A DNA stretch of 64,000 nucleotides from Rosellinia necatrix (lineage: Eukaryota; Ascomycota; Sordariomycetes; Xylariales; Xylariaceae), in contig JAGYVD010000009.1 in the NCBI GenBank assembly GCA_021209875.1, positions 1,178,001 through 1,242,000 on the forward strand, in the 5' to 3' direction. Positions 46,900-59,651 of this stretch are shown one piece after another. Position 1 is the stretch's first letter; each line of letters begins with the position of its first letter. The position numbers were made by a program, and so were the translations under genes. Under the pieces are notes generated by a model, which was given only the letters and a program-made list of their open reading frames with translations, made no database searches and was not told the DNA's origin.

Positions 46900-48977
46900 T
46901 CACTTGTCCGACCCCGTCATTCTGTTCCAAAAGCTACGCTTCTTCGCGAACGCCTTTCCGCAACGCTGTAGGAAGGACGGCTTTGAGCGGTTCCCGACAT
47001 CAGCGCTGGACGAGGGGCTGGTGCTGCCACTAGCAACGCCCGCTCCGGCGATCGCAGGCCGCGAATCCCTAGCAGGGCTTCTAACCACAGCAGCCACGCG
47101 GCGCGCCATCTCCGCCTCGGCGCGAGACGCCGGGCTCCGACCGGCCGCGGGCGATCTGGCGGCGAGGTCGCCGAGGCAGGCGGCGATGGCCCTCTGGTGT
47201 GCCCTCCGCTGCAGGACGAGCCAGCCCCCGCTACCAGGGCCGTCGTCTTCCTCGTCGTCTTCCTTGTCGTCAGCGCGCTGCTGCTCGGGGGGCACGAGCG
47301 TCTCTGTCCGGCTCCGGATCGCCCAGGCTGCCCGGGGACGAGGGCAGCGAGAAATCGCGCACGCGCATCGCCGACTCGTGGACGGGGATCCCAGAATATC
47401 GCTTCGGCACTCTGGGCACGCGGCGGATGCCGGCCGCGGGGCCCGGACTGCCCCGGACTGATCGCCGACGCTGCTGCTGCTGCTGCGCGTGCGCTGGGGC
47501 CAGTGGTGGGGGATGATTGGGCGGCGGGAAGGGTGGGGGGGCCGAAAGCAGTATCGGCGGGGCGTGACATGGCCTCTAAAAGAGCCAGAATGTCAGTCTC
47601 TAGTACCTTATTAACGCCCGTAAAGGAGCATGTCGAGCTTGAACGGCTGTGGTTCGAGATACCTGAGCATTCGCTTTCCTCGGCAAAGGCTGAGCGTTCC
47701 TCCATAACTACGGCCGGTGTCTCGATTATACGTCTTGTCTCGTAGTTACCCTCGCAGGCAGTAGTAGCATCCGACAGGCGTACGCTACTATTTTGAGAAA
47801 GCCTCTGGCCGTACTGGTTCTCCGGCTGGAGGTGGCGTGGTAGGTGTGGTAGATCTTTTCGAGATGTATCAAGTGGGTGTATGATGCTCAAGACGAAAGG
47901 TGACTTCTGTTGGGCTCCTGTACGGGTATTCGTGGGAGCGGGGGGAGCGGGGGGGTTGATGGAGGGAATGAAATCGGGAGCCCCAAGCGAAGAGTTACCC
48001 GCAGGGTGCAGCGCAGTATTTTGTTGTGTATTCACCGGGCCTGCTTTAGTGAGGTGCTGCCTGGCTCGTGCCTTTACTTGCGGCTTTCCATAACCATGGA
48101 ATTGCGGCTTATTGCGCAGTGCTGCTCCGCTACGCGGCTCGGCAGCTACAGAGGATGAAGATAACCACATGGCTGGGGTTATTACCTCCTGCGCAGTGGA
48201 GCCACGTCTTCTAGTATCATTGCCCATATCATTGTCTAAACTAGACGGTGTCGGCGTAATTGTAGTCTTCTTTGTAATATTCAAAGGAGCAGGAATTGGA
48301 ACATCCTCATGAAGGTCGAGGCGGTCCTGCGTCAAGCACTGTTAGTGCCACAGAATCCCAATACAAGATACTTTATAGCATATAAATAAGTTTGCTATTA
48401 GCCAATTGCTATTATAGTTTACTTACTCTCAGTTGTTTTGCGGCCTCTTGGACTTTCTCCCGTATCTTTTTCTTAACTTCCTCACTAACTTGCGTATCTC
48501 GCGGAATCGGAGGTGTAGACTTGTCTGAACCTTTCATGCTACCGAACGAAACGGCCTTTTTCACCTTTTTCACAGCTTTTCCTGAATAGCGAGTTACCCA
48601 ACGTGACAGTTTCTTGATTGTCTTGCAAGATTGTCCGGAAGCAGTCGAAAATGGTGTTGATGACGAATTCTGTTTTAATGTTAGTAACTCGTCAAAAGTA
48701 TGATATGATGTGACATAAAATGACATACATTGGCAGCAGTGCTGTTCTCTGATACTTCCACAGTGGGAAATTGTCCAACAGTGTCTACTGGCCGTGCTTC
48801 CCGAAGTTCTTTCAACTTTTTGAAATGATTTATCAACTCTTCATCTTCATAATCCATCATAATCGGTATAGCAAGTCCTTTTTGGACGGCTTCTTCGAGA
48901 GGGAGATGATGGAACAGTGGATGCCAGTGATACTGTTCCGATGAGATATTCCTTTCCGCCATATTGGAGCTATCCAT
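46900..48977 (-). CDS. Hypothetical Ser/Pro/Ala-rich protein, with two apparent frameshifts
   Basis: Exons 48977-48729, 48669-48427 and 48326 onwards have clean GT...AG borders and matching phase. The N-terminal part has a charged helical stretch (EELINHFKKLKELREA), then a basic segment (KKVKKAVSFG) and a long disordered region. From about 47,541 the protein-like frame changes at a G7 run (47535-47541), and again at a G6 run (47287-47292). After both changes the frame reads through an acidic EDDEEDDG stretch and a basic C terminus to a stop at 46900. Without them a GC-driven frame continues to 46917. The two runs each look one base too long, so assembly error is likely. I recognise no domain; the function is unknown. 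Confidence 0.55.
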
Positions 48978-50374
48978 GTGGGACTGTCTTATTTAATGCA
49001 AACGAATGAGTCTTGACGATTGGTGATTTGATAATACCTTTTGCAGACCGGGTAGCCTGGAGGGTGTCTATAATAATCAACAGAAGATAATGATTGAAAA
49101 GACAGAACCAATGATCGCGAAAAGGGCTGCAAATTAAAAGCAAGTTTTGGTGTTGGTTTTAATTGTTGTTTAGTTTTCCCTGTCAAGTATGACCTATAGC
49201 GAGGGTATATCGGCTTGGGTGTGATAGTTGAGGAGGGAACAGGAGTTGTGACGATCACGACAGAAGTAACGCTGTGCAGCTTTCCTACTAGATGGCCAGC
49301 ACATGTTTCAATATATATATATATATAAACACTAATAGTGAATAGTGAATGGAGGCTGGTTAAGTAATGTTAAGGGACGTTGAGAGATGTAATAGCGAGA
49401 ATGCATTGGAATTGTTGCCGGGAGGCGGGTAGCTCAGCACCTGCAAGTAGCCAGTATGACAAGCAACATCAAGCAGTGAATATACCTTGATTATACAATA
49501 TTCCAATAGGAATACTTCAAAAAAATTCAATCTCTACACTTAATAAGACATTGTTTCCATTGTATGTTGTTTGTTGCTATTGGCGCTTGTAAGGTCTTCA
49601 TTTGTGACCTCCATTAGCAACAGCTCCATCAAGGTGAATTGACAGTGCAGCTCTGGCAGACTATCCAATTTGGTTCATCATTAATGGTATTCTTCATTGT
49701 TTCTAATCTCCTGTTACTTGATTGATTATCCTAGCAACTCTTTTGGAATAAACTTCCTGATTGGCCTAATTGCTCTTTACAAGCCCACCATGCCCAAATA
49801 TAAATCCTAGTAGTTCGGTATTCTAGATATCTCCCGACTTCAATAAAAAACAACGATTGGAATCCATCTTCATAAATCTCTACCATAGGATCCTCTATAC
49901 TGCATCTTATGCAGCTCTTCAGCAACTTGTTGCCAATTATCTCCATGAGGTGATGTTTAAATCCAGCTCCACCTAATCCAGGCTGCATTGCGCCAACATG
50001 ATGTCGTCTCTGATTGGCTGAGCAATAGCAGTGAATGCAAACCCCTGTCCAATCACCTGCTAGATGGCAATGCCCTTTTCCTTAATAGGAAACCACCTAT
50101 CCGCCCAGTAGCACAGCACGGATGGGGCGTTGGTACCTGGGTTTATGGTCAATCTACACCTAGTGTGGCTTTATTGTACCTTACTTCAATGCGGGTACTT
50201 TGCGCCTCCTTTTCTTTTTTTTCTTCGCCTGTTCTCTTATTCCCTCCAATGGCACAGTACAATGATAATCTGCTTCCTATTGCGTACACCACCACCCTGT
50301 GTTATACCCGTAGGAACCGTATGAATATTGAGGCTGTGAGATCTATTTAATCTGGGTTATCAGGGCCAATAGCA
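48978..50374. other. Intergenic region with possible transposon remnant
   Basis: No clear gene. A TA microsatellite lies at about 49312-49326. On the minus strand, 49988-49731 is an 85-residue frame with a VEIYEDG stretch, slightly reminiscent of a DDE transposase segment, flanked by frames broken by stops. I cannot name it; it could be a decayed Tc1/mariner-type copy or chance. Confidence 0.3.
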
Positions 50375-52100
50375 ATGTTTGCTAGACACGGAGCTCGCTT
50401 TAGGAGATCCACCGCGTTGGGCCGCCACACCAAAGTCATATTACTACCCCAGACGCGCCGTGTTTGGCCCCCACCCCGGCAGGGCTTCTCCTCTACCTGC
50501 ATTGCTCGGGACTCGGCACCTGTCTCCGATCCAGAGCCTGGACGGCCCCCAAGGCATGAGGACCCTCCGCAGTCCCTGCTGTCCAAGGCGGTAGAGTCTG
50601 CCACTACCACCCTGGCCTCGGTCCTGGTGCTTGGCCTAGGCTTTGCTGGCGCCGGCTACGCTTACCACAAGGCCTATAAGCATGTGCAGCTCAAGAAGAT
50701 CGAAAATGCCTTCGAACCTGGCGATCCGGTGCTGGAGTTGGCCGCCTTCGGCAAGGAAATACCGTCTCCGCCTATGCCTCAGCATTGGGTCCAGCGCGAG
50801 GAGCAGAGCAGGATAGATGCCATCATGGACGGCTCCGAGAAGGGCCACTATTATCTCATCATGGGCGACAAGGGTTGTGGCAAGAGCAGTATGCTGCTGG
50901 AGGCGATGCGAAAGATCAATGGTGAAGGTTGCGCCATGTTCGAAGCCCACTCCGACTTGGAGTTGTTTCGGGTGCGACTTGGAAAAGCCCTCGACTACGA
51001 GTTTCATGAAGATTACATTGGTAGCTACTTCAGCGAACGCGGCCCCCGAGACACTACCGCCCTTTTGGATATCGAGAGGGCACTGAATAAACTAGAAAAG
51101 GTCGCGCTGAGACATCGCGCGAAGGAGAAGAAGCCGCTAATTCTCATCATCAATCAGACACAACTGATTCGAGACGATAAAGATGGACGCGACCTTCTCG
51201 AGCTCCTTCAGCAGAGGGCGGAGCAGTGGGCGGCCACCAACTTAGTCACTATGATCTTCAACACCGACGATTACTGGATCTTAGAACGATTCAAGCAGCT
51301 GGCGACGAGGATGGAAATCATCCCGGTGATGGATTTGCCAAAGCAACAAGCCCTGTCGGCATTGCAGCGGTACCGGTTCCGCTACCATAAGGAGATACTC
51401 GACGACAAGACACTGGAAGACGTTTACGATCGCGTCGGCGGGCGTCTCTCCTTTTTAAACCGGGTCGCCAAGGATCGTAACATGGTGGCCGCATGCGATA
51501 GCATTATGGAAATTGAGAAAACTTGGTTCCTGAATCAATGCTGGATCCTAGGATCTGGCATGGACGACGACGTGATGGACCAGCAAAAATGGGCCGTAAG
51601 TTGCACCTCACTTGATCCCAAACTTTTACACATCACCATTAACAGGCCGGGTCCAGTCAGCAGCCATGGTCCTAGCACAAGCTCTAGTAAATGAGGAGAA
51701 GGAAATGGATAAAACGTACGACGCGGAGACCGGACACGTACTCCCAAGCTTCCCAATGCACAAAGCCCAGCAGACCATGACAAGATCCGATTTCATCCGA
51801 GAACTTGACCGATTAAATCTCTTCACTATTACGAGTACGGCCATGGTCCGTGCAAGTTCTGTGCCGATGCACCGAGCCTTTAAGGAGATCTGTACAGAGC
51901 CTGGTTTCGCACAGTTCCTCGAAGATACATTGCAACGGATCTCAGATATCGAAAGTTTAGGCCGTACGAGAGAGCTAGTAGCAAAGGATCTCGTACTAGG
52001 AGGTAAGTACGAGATATCTAGAGCGCCAGATAGAAGTGGCAAGCTCGAGGTGACGCTGAAGCAGAAAGAGGATGATGAGGAGGGCGATGACAAGAACTGA
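50375..52100 (+). CDS. Mitochondrial AAA-type ATPase with C-terminal winged-helix domain
   Basis: Two exons, 50375-51595 and 51657-52100, give 554 residues. The phase requires the acceptor GTCCAG (51651-51656) rather than the AACAG upstream. The Arg/Ser-rich N terminus looks like a mitochondrial targeting sequence and is followed by a transmembrane helix (LASVLVLGLGFAGAGYAY). The Walker A motif is GDKGCGKSSML and a Walker B-like strand is PLILIINQTQL, where the usual acidic residue appears replaced by Asn/Gln. The C-terminal part fits the fungal AAA winged-helix proteins. The inner membrane is the likely site. It is a conserved non-cluster gene. Confidence 0.82.
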
Positions 52101-53179
52101 GCAAGGCTCGGCTGCCTCGTCTAGGAATCCGTGATTATGAAAATACCGCAGAGATTTCTCTGTATATGAGGTCGATGGCCCGCTGCACAGCTAGCAGTTC
52201 TATTTTCGTTTGTGTATATCAACAAAAAACGGCAGCATGTGCTGCCAATGTATAATAGCAACCAACACTAGACGAGAGCATAGACGAGGATTTGGGGATG
52301 TAATCTAGAGGATCGAGCAACCGCTTCGCAGGCGAATTCTATATATTTAGATAGATGTAAATCAGGATGCGCAAATAACTGTATTTTAACAAATATTTCA
52401 GAGGACTCGGGTCTTAGATGCCTGCGACCGTTGTATCCCCCACACCGCTCTATCCTATAGTATGCCTCCACATGCTGGGGGGTTTTTTTTTATGGGAACT
52501 TGACCATAGGAAGTTGGATGCCGTGATGATCCCAAAAAAAATAATATAGATGTTCAACGTTTACCCTATTACCAACATCCGATTTTATGCATTTTACAAA
52601 TGACTAAGACGACAACGAAGCATGGAGCGCCAAATTCACCATCAACCTCGCTACTTGATCTGAAGAAGATATAAACCTAGTATGTTTTTGGATCAAGATA
52701 TAACAATCCCTTAAACGCCATCGGTATGTTTACTTGCTCCAATACCTAACCCCATGTACCCGGGTACAGGAGCTTGACTGAATTGATCACATTAGGTTGA
52801 TACTATGTACTTCTACATATCCATATTATGGCGCTTACATAGGGACGACAGTACCCCTTAGGTATAGCCGGACGACATATAGATGCCGTAACATGATGTC
52901 ATGTCTTTCAGGTTGCCAGACCCCGCACAATGAATTGGCAGGGTAGGTAAACACCTACCTATCTCCCTACGGTAGCTTTATCCGGGGTGACTCGCCACAC
53001 CTCGCGTGTCTCGTCCCGGCTCATCTTCCTGTCTCACATGATAGAGATTGCACAGGTTAGTATGGTTTGTATGCGCTGCATACACCACGCACCAGGCCGC
53101 GAGTATTATCAAGGCCCTCTTCCATGAAAACGTAAAGAACCGTGCAGTCGATAGGACCAAAAACGCAGAAGTGGGCGTC
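52101..53179. other. Intergenic region
   Basis: No supported gene; it contains TACCTA-type words (about 52950-52970). Frames that extend the next gene upstream open only on TTG. Confidence 0.5.
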
Positions 53180-54346
53180 ATGTCGTATCCGGGAGACTTG
53201 AGCCGGTATGGCGGTAGGAGTTACAACGCTTCGGGAGATGTGCTACACCCGTCGCCGGTCCCCTCTACGGTTTCGTACCACATCCCCATCCAGCGCGAGC
53301 TGCTTGATATCGGTATCTTCAAGGACACCATCCTCCCCAGTCTCCAGCTCCACGCGCCATTGGCCCTCGTCGCCTACGGCGTCGGAAGGGCGACGAATAG
53401 CGTCGAGGCGAAGGATTGGCTTTGGCCAATCGCACCGGTAGTGAACGGTTGGTGGAGCGCTGTCGGGAGAAAGGTGTACAAACGGGGTTTGACCTTCGGA
53501 CAAGCGTTCGCCACCCTTTCGCGACCCGAGAGACTACTATTGACGGGCGTCACCCTTTGGGGCGGACGCCTCTTCTACCGTATTGCAAGCCGGAGCATCA
53601 GGCGACGGCGTCGGGGCAAGGGCGACGACAATCCGAGGTACGGAGCCGAGAAGCTCGAAAAGGGGTACTGGAACAAGGCCCTTTTTACATCCTTCTTACC
53701 GGAGGCTCTCATCCAGACCATCATCTCCCTCCCGGTGACGGCGCCCTTCCACCATCAAGGTGCCGTCCTAACCGGGTATCACCCGGCGGTCCAGGCTCTC
53801 GCCGTGGGTTTGTTCTGTGCTGGATTCGCCCTGGAGGTTGTAGCAGATGCCCAACTCGAGAAATTCAAAGACTCGGGCCGAGATTCAACGTCCGTTTACA
53901 AGGAGGGAGTATGGAGCCTCGTTCGCCATCCCAAGTAAGTACCTTGCAAGTCTTTCTAACCCTGCCAAAATGCCGTCGTCGCCGCTCCTATCGCTACCGT
54001 CGGGGCTAATAGCCGGACCAGCTACCTCGGGGACGCCCTCGTCCACCTTTCGTTCCCACTGTTGCTGTATGGGTCTGACATGCTCGCGCCCGTCGAGGTG
54101 CTGGGTGGGATCGCGAACTACGTATTCCTCCGCTACGTCGGGGGCGACAAGCAGACGGAACGGCACCAAACGAGGCGATATTCAGAGACCAACCCGGAGA
54201 AGTTCGCCGACTTCCAAAGACTGAAGGAGACTCACAATTCATTCTGGCCCAAAGCCGACGTGTTGACCAATCGGTGGCTCTGGATCGTCGTTGGTGCCGG
54301 TACTGTCGGTGCGGCCGTAGAGCAAGTATTCCACCATGTATTCTAG
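53180..54346 (+). CDS. DUF1295 membrane protein (steroid 5-alpha-reductase-like fold)
   Basis: Two exons, 53180-53934 and 54022-54346, give 359 residues; the only in-frame ATG upstream of the homologous part is at 53180. The splice joins exactly through the family motif RHPNYLGD, which begins the cofactor-binding region of DUF1295 and isoprenylcysteine methyltransferase/5-alpha-reductase-like proteins. Several hydrophobic helices are visible (LQLHAPLALVAYGVG; LAVGLFCAGFALEVVADAQ; VLGGIANYVFLRY; WLWIVVGAGTVGAAV). It is an integral membrane protein, with an ER or mitochondrial location possible, and probably NADPH-linked. The substrate is unknown. It is a conserved fungal gene and not obviously part of the cluster. 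Confidence 0.83.
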
Positions 54347-55998
54347 GTTGTAGTAGGGGGTGTTGAGGCCTTTGATCATCATCCCGTCGTACATTTCCAT
54401 GTCTTTCCTGCTTCTTGACTCGCTGTTCTTTCTCTCCTCCTCCGTCCTTTCTTCCCCTCCGTTCCCAGCAATGATCGCGGGTGGGACACAGACTATCGCT
54501 TTATATTGTAAAGCCTATACTACACTGCCCGGTAACTATTCCACAAAGGCAACACCTCAAAATATCTTCCGTTGTTGTACATAGGGAGTCACCATGGATG
54601 CGGCTGGTTTTTACCTATAATCCCAATGAGCATCTTGCACTATCTGAGTACTGCATATTCCATGCCAAGCCTGGTCTTGGATATGATGTAAGGTCAAAAG
54701 TTAAATGAATTGAAAGCTCCTTATGCTGTCTGCCGCCTTGTACTTCTGGATTCAATTTATCTGTTACCTTGAAAGAGTGGGATTGAAAGAGTGACTTTGA
54801 AAGAGTGACTTTGACTTCATTTCAAGGATCACATCCAAGGTTACCTATCTAGGTAGTTACTATGTATCACCTTATCGCTTTTTATGTACCTACCTAGGTA
54901 ATAGATGGATCCGCCCACCTACCATGTGGTGGAGTACCCACCTATGTAACTACATAAGTGCTGGAGTAGGCGGAAATGCAAAGGGAAAAGAGTGGCGGTG
55001 CACTGCCACCACATGTTGTGCCGTTGCAGGTGTGCTGTGGTGTACCTAGGGAGGTACTTACTTACCTTGTGCCTCCTGGGTTCCAGGCAGGAGTGGGGGA
55101 TCCACTTGCCCCTCCAAGGCAGCAAGAGACAGCCAGCCAATAGGAAGAACCCAATGGCAAAATGACGCAGGGTCCTTTTTGACCTGTTGCCCCAGTGAAG
55201 ATGATACCTATCCACATCCCACCCTATCCTCTGGATGTAGATTAGGCAGTTCCAACTCTTGATCTACGATAAGCCAACATTCTACCTACCTACCTAACTT
55301 AACACGATTATTTAACCTATCCTACCTACCTAGGTAGGTATCGCACCTAGGTACTTGGAATACCTACTGCCGTGCTGGTCTAGGTGGTTCCATCAGATGG
55401 GCCCAAACCTTCATATGCACAAATACACGTACACATACGCATACACAGACACCTACACAGACACATACCTACATCACCACCATCCCACGGCGACAACGAC
55501 GACTGCAACGACGATACGACGTCAACGACGGTGACGATACCCATCGCAGTCGCCCTTCTCGCGCCCCCGTGGCTTCGCAACTCGCACTCAGCCCCAAATC
55601 CCCGCAGGCCAATCACGTTGAACGACCTGTTGTTGGTTCTCGGCTTAGCTAACGAACACAATGTTCGTCCTCAAGAATGGTAAATAAACTTCCGCTACCC
55701 CTCATTTGGGAGTCAGTCATATCGACGCTGAGGATCGTGTCGTCTTTCACTTCTCTCCTCCTTTTGCCCCCCTCCCGTATCCCCCCTTCCGTATCCCCCC
55801 CTCCCTGTCTGATCTGCCCTTGCCCATCACATCACTGTCCAACCTGTTTGTTTCTTTGGTCTCATAGGCTTTGCCGGCTTTATTGGTCTTGTTGGCCTTG
55901 CTAGCCTTGCTGGTCTTACTGCCATTGATACCTAGGCTAACCACACCGAATGCATAATAGTTGGTAAATTACTATTCGGCAGCAACAGCCAAGAGTCT
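54347..55998. other. Intergenic region rich in TACCTAGGTA palindromes
   Basis: About 1.65 kb without a gene. It contains a GAAAGAGTG(A) tandem repeat (about 54770-54810) and many TACCTA/TAGGTA words, including a perfect 18-bp palindrome at 55323-55340. The 5' end of VID27 lies at its right edge. Confidence 0.6.
55323..55340. repeat. 18-bp palindrome TACCTACCTAGGTAGGTA
   Basis: Perfectly self-complementary. Shorter versions of the same word recur in many intergenic regions of the window. Confidence 0.85.
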
Positions 55999-58414
55999 AT
56001 GATCGAACTGCCCCAGGGCCAACTCTATCTTGTCCGACCTCTCTCCCCCCAAAGGCTACTCCGAACTCATCTTCAAGGACGCCGCTATACGCATCCGCCG
56101 AACCGGCCAGGATTTCCAATACCAGCTTGTCGTCCAGCGCGTCTACGAGGAGGGCGAGGCTGAACTGCTAGCTGAGGAGGAAGGCGAAGACGCCGAGATC
56201 GATGCCCTCGCTGCCGAGCGAGACGAGAAAACCTTCTTGCTCGACGAGGCCGTCCACTTTCGCATAGAGAGGCGGGCTCGGGCTGAGAGAGTTCTCGCGT
56301 GGAAGGACTTGAGCGGTGACGTCGGCGACCTTTACGAGTTTGTCTGTGACCACTCGGTCCAGTCTATGCAAGTCGACGCCTTCGAGCGCATGGCCAAGCA
56401 GTGCCAGTACGAACGGAAGTACCGCAAGTCATACACCACCGCCTCCGACGCCGACCTGCGCCAGTTCGAGTTCGACGACGACGAACAACCCATTCCCCAG
56501 GCCAGCCCCATCCACAGCCCCGTGCTCGCGAGGTCTATCGAGTCGGCCGACGCTATGCTCCAGCTGAGGAATGAGGCCGATATGGCCGCCGAGGGGGACG
56601 AGCTTCCCGCAGGCCAAGAGCCCGAGAACTCGCGCGACGTTTACACGCCCGCCCGCAAATCCTACCCAAACGCGCCACCGAGTGCACCACCCCAGCCTGA
56701 GCCCCGAGAGATCCTTTCCCATGAACTCGCTGAATTGCATTTCTACGATTTTCCTTCGGGATCTTTCGTGATGCGGGACACGTCTGTCTCTGCACAGGTC
56801 TCGGACCTCGGAGGCTGGAACTACTGGCTACATGTCGCCAGCAAGGACAACGAATGGTTGGGTATACCCGTTGTGGCCGATATGAACCCTGTCTTCAACT
56901 TTGAATTCCTCTCCTTCATCTTCAATCAATTCACCGACGACGGGTCTGCCTACTCCTGGCTACTGAGATTCAAAGACCAGGATGTCCTTGCTCGGTTTCA
57001 GGAAGGGCTTATGCAGGCGCTTTGGGAGCAACTCAATGAACAGAAATGGTCCAAGGTCAAGGATCAGGAACGCCAGTATGTGCTGGACGCCTTTGAAGAC
57101 TTGAAAATGGACGACGCTCCAATCGAGGAAGAAGAAGAGGAAGAGGAGGAGCCAGAAGTCGACGAACATGATGACGACGACAGACTCACGAGCGAACATT
57201 ATGATAGTGACGAAGAAGACGAGGACGTTGAGACACAACCTAAGGATGACGATGTAAATTCGGGTTTGGCCGTCGGGTACAAACACGATCGTTCCTTTGT
57301 CGTCCGCGGCTCCAAGATTGGTGTCTTCAAACACCATCCGAACGACCGCCTAGAATTCTCTACCAACATTTCCAAAGTAGAGACTCCGAAGGGGGAGCTG
57401 TTCAGCCCGAGAAAGGTTATGCTGCATAATGAAGATCGCACCATGATCTTGCAGAACGAGAAGGACCCCCACAAATTATACAGCATGGATCTCGAATACG
57501 GCAAAGTCGTGGATGAGTGGAATGTGCACGATGACATCCCAATCCTCGAGTTTGCTCCGGAGAATAAGTTTGCGCAAATGACCCACGAACCCACCTTCCT
57601 AGGCGTCTCGAAGAACGCCTTGTTCCGAGTTGACCCTCGTTTGTCGGGCACCAAGCTAGTCGGCTCGCAGCTCAAGCAGTATGCGTCAAAGAATGATTTT
57701 TCCGCCCTATCCACGACAGAGAAGGGCCACATTGCGGTGGCTTCTAACAAGGGTGATATTCGGCTGTTCGACCGCGTTGGCATCAACGCCAAGACCCATA
57801 TCCCGGCACTCGGCGAGCCTATCATCGGCTTAGACGTGTCTGCCGATGGTCACTGGGTGCTGGCAACATGTCGCACATACCTGCTTCTCATCGATGCGAT
57901 GCAGAAGTCGGGGAAGAACGAAGGCATGCTCGGGTTTGAGAAATCCTTTGCGGCGGATTCGAAGCCCCAGCCGCGCCGTCTCGCACTGACTCCCGAGCAT
58001 GTGGCCCAGTTCCATCATGAGACGGGCAAGGGCGTCTCATTCACGCCGGCGCGGTTCAACACGGGCCAGACAAGCGAGGAGTCTTCCATCATCACAGCCA
58101 CAGGCCCCTATATCGTGAATTGGAACCTGAAAAAGGTACTGCGGGGCGCCAAAGCTCCATATATCATCAAGCGGTACGTTGAGGATGTTAAGGCCGACGA
58201 CTTCAAATTCGGGTCAGACCAAAACGTCATCGTCGCGCTGCCCAACGAGGTGAATATGATTGACAAGAACAAGTTGAGTCGGCCGACGCGGGAGAGCATT
58301 GCGGGAGACTTTCATCGGCAAGGTGCATCGAGATACAGCTCTGGGCGCATACGTGTACGACAGAGCGGGCGTCACAAGCTAAGTCGAGATGACGTCGTTG
58401 ATTCGCCTTTCTAA
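55999..58414 (+). CDS. VID27: VID27 cytoplasmic protein, 5' end with apparent frameshift
   Basis: The main frame from 56030 to 58414 covers nearly the whole protein: an N-terminal PH-like region, an acidic middle (EEEEEEEEPEVDEHDDDD) and a C-terminal WD-like VID27 domain (VVRGSKIGVFKHHP; HKLYSMDLEYGKVVDEW; FLGVSKNALFRVDPR). Vid27 acts in vacuolar import and degradation of gluconeogenic enzymes in yeast. The conserved N-terminal segment (LPQGQLYLVRPLSP) sits in another frame, beginning at ATG 55999 or further up, and meets the main frame at a C6 run (56045-56050). One C fewer would join them, so I suspect an assembly error. The true start may be in an upstream exon, because VGKLLFG precedes the ATG in frame. 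Confidence 0.85.
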
Positions 58415-59651
58415 ACAGACTCGCGCGCAAATGGGAGGGGAGGGCTGGATTTTCATTCTATCGATGAGATACGGGTGATGGGTTTTATGACATGGGATAC
58501 AGCTCACTTAGCTGAACCAGGGCGCCGCTATGATAATACCCCGGAGTTAGGGCGGAGCACATGTCTCGGTTGCGCATACCACGAGGAATGAGGGCGCAGA
58601 GATGACGTTGGCCAACGCAACTACATATCTTTCGTAGGTAACTTGATAGTGTATTGAAATCGAAATAGTTCATAGTACTTTCACCGGCTCATTATTTTGT
58701 GGTATTTGACTCGACTCTGTGGCTTCTGGTTAGTTCTTTGCCAGAGTTTCGGCACTCGCCATTGACTCAATTCTTGACTTACAGCTGATTACTCATTCAA
58801 GACTCGCTACGCTAAATCTGCTAGTTATCAGACGAACAAAAACCCTGAGGATGACGAACAACATTGGTCCTCCCGGAATAGGGGCCTTGAAGTAACCAAT
58901 AACATGGCAAATGATTGCCAAGGTGCCGATCTCTTCGCTCGCCCAAGGTCTGCTTTCCACCGCACAACCAACACGAGGCTTCTCACCGTGACTGGCAGAA
59001 CACCCCTAGAACGTAATAACAGGCTTGGCGTGCTCACAGCCCCCGTCGTCCAGTATCCATCTATATACAGAGACCGATTAGTAGGGCTGATGGCGTACTT
59101 AAGCGGCCAGGAGGGCTGGCTCACTTTTGCGAGTAAGGACCATACATTTTCAAACATACACCCGCGATCGAAGATTTTGGTGCTGTTATGAAGCAGCTAT
59201 TTTCGAAGGTAAACCTCAGTGGTCAATCGACCCAGAAGACATTGCCAGAAGCGACCAAGGGCGGTGGATATCATAGATAGCTTTTACCACGATACAAGTA
59301 AACAGGATCCCAGGGTGAGCCACATTGCTTTTAGCCTGATCCTGGCCGGAGGCGGCATCTAGCCATCTATACAGTTAGATTCATGACTTGTACGATCTGA
59401 CTGGTCGTCCCTCCGTGCCAACCAAATCAATCCGCCAGCATATGCCCAAACACACGCTCTGTTGAAGTAGTTGGGGTAGGAGATGCATAACAGATTGAGA
59501 GAAGATGGATGTAATTACCAGAGGACTTAGATTAATCACTGCAAACGTTAACATCTATCTTCTTCGAGTCATAGGGCCTTATATATCTCACGCAGTGCTT
59601 CTAACCTAGGGCCTTGAGAAATTGCGTAATAGTCACAACATTAGGGTCATT
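58415..59651. other. Intergenic region
   Basis: About 1.2 kb of 3' region for VID27 (+) and the F-box-like gene (-). Frames at 58828-59191 show no family resemblance. Confidence 0.5.

Noticed and set aside
46781..47461. 226-residue plus-strand frame
   Set aside because: It lies antisense to the disordered GC-rich end of the hypothetical gene and looks compositional.
49731..49988. Possible transposase fragment
   Set aside because: Only a short VEIYEDG-like stretch, with flanking stops; too weak to call a mobile element.
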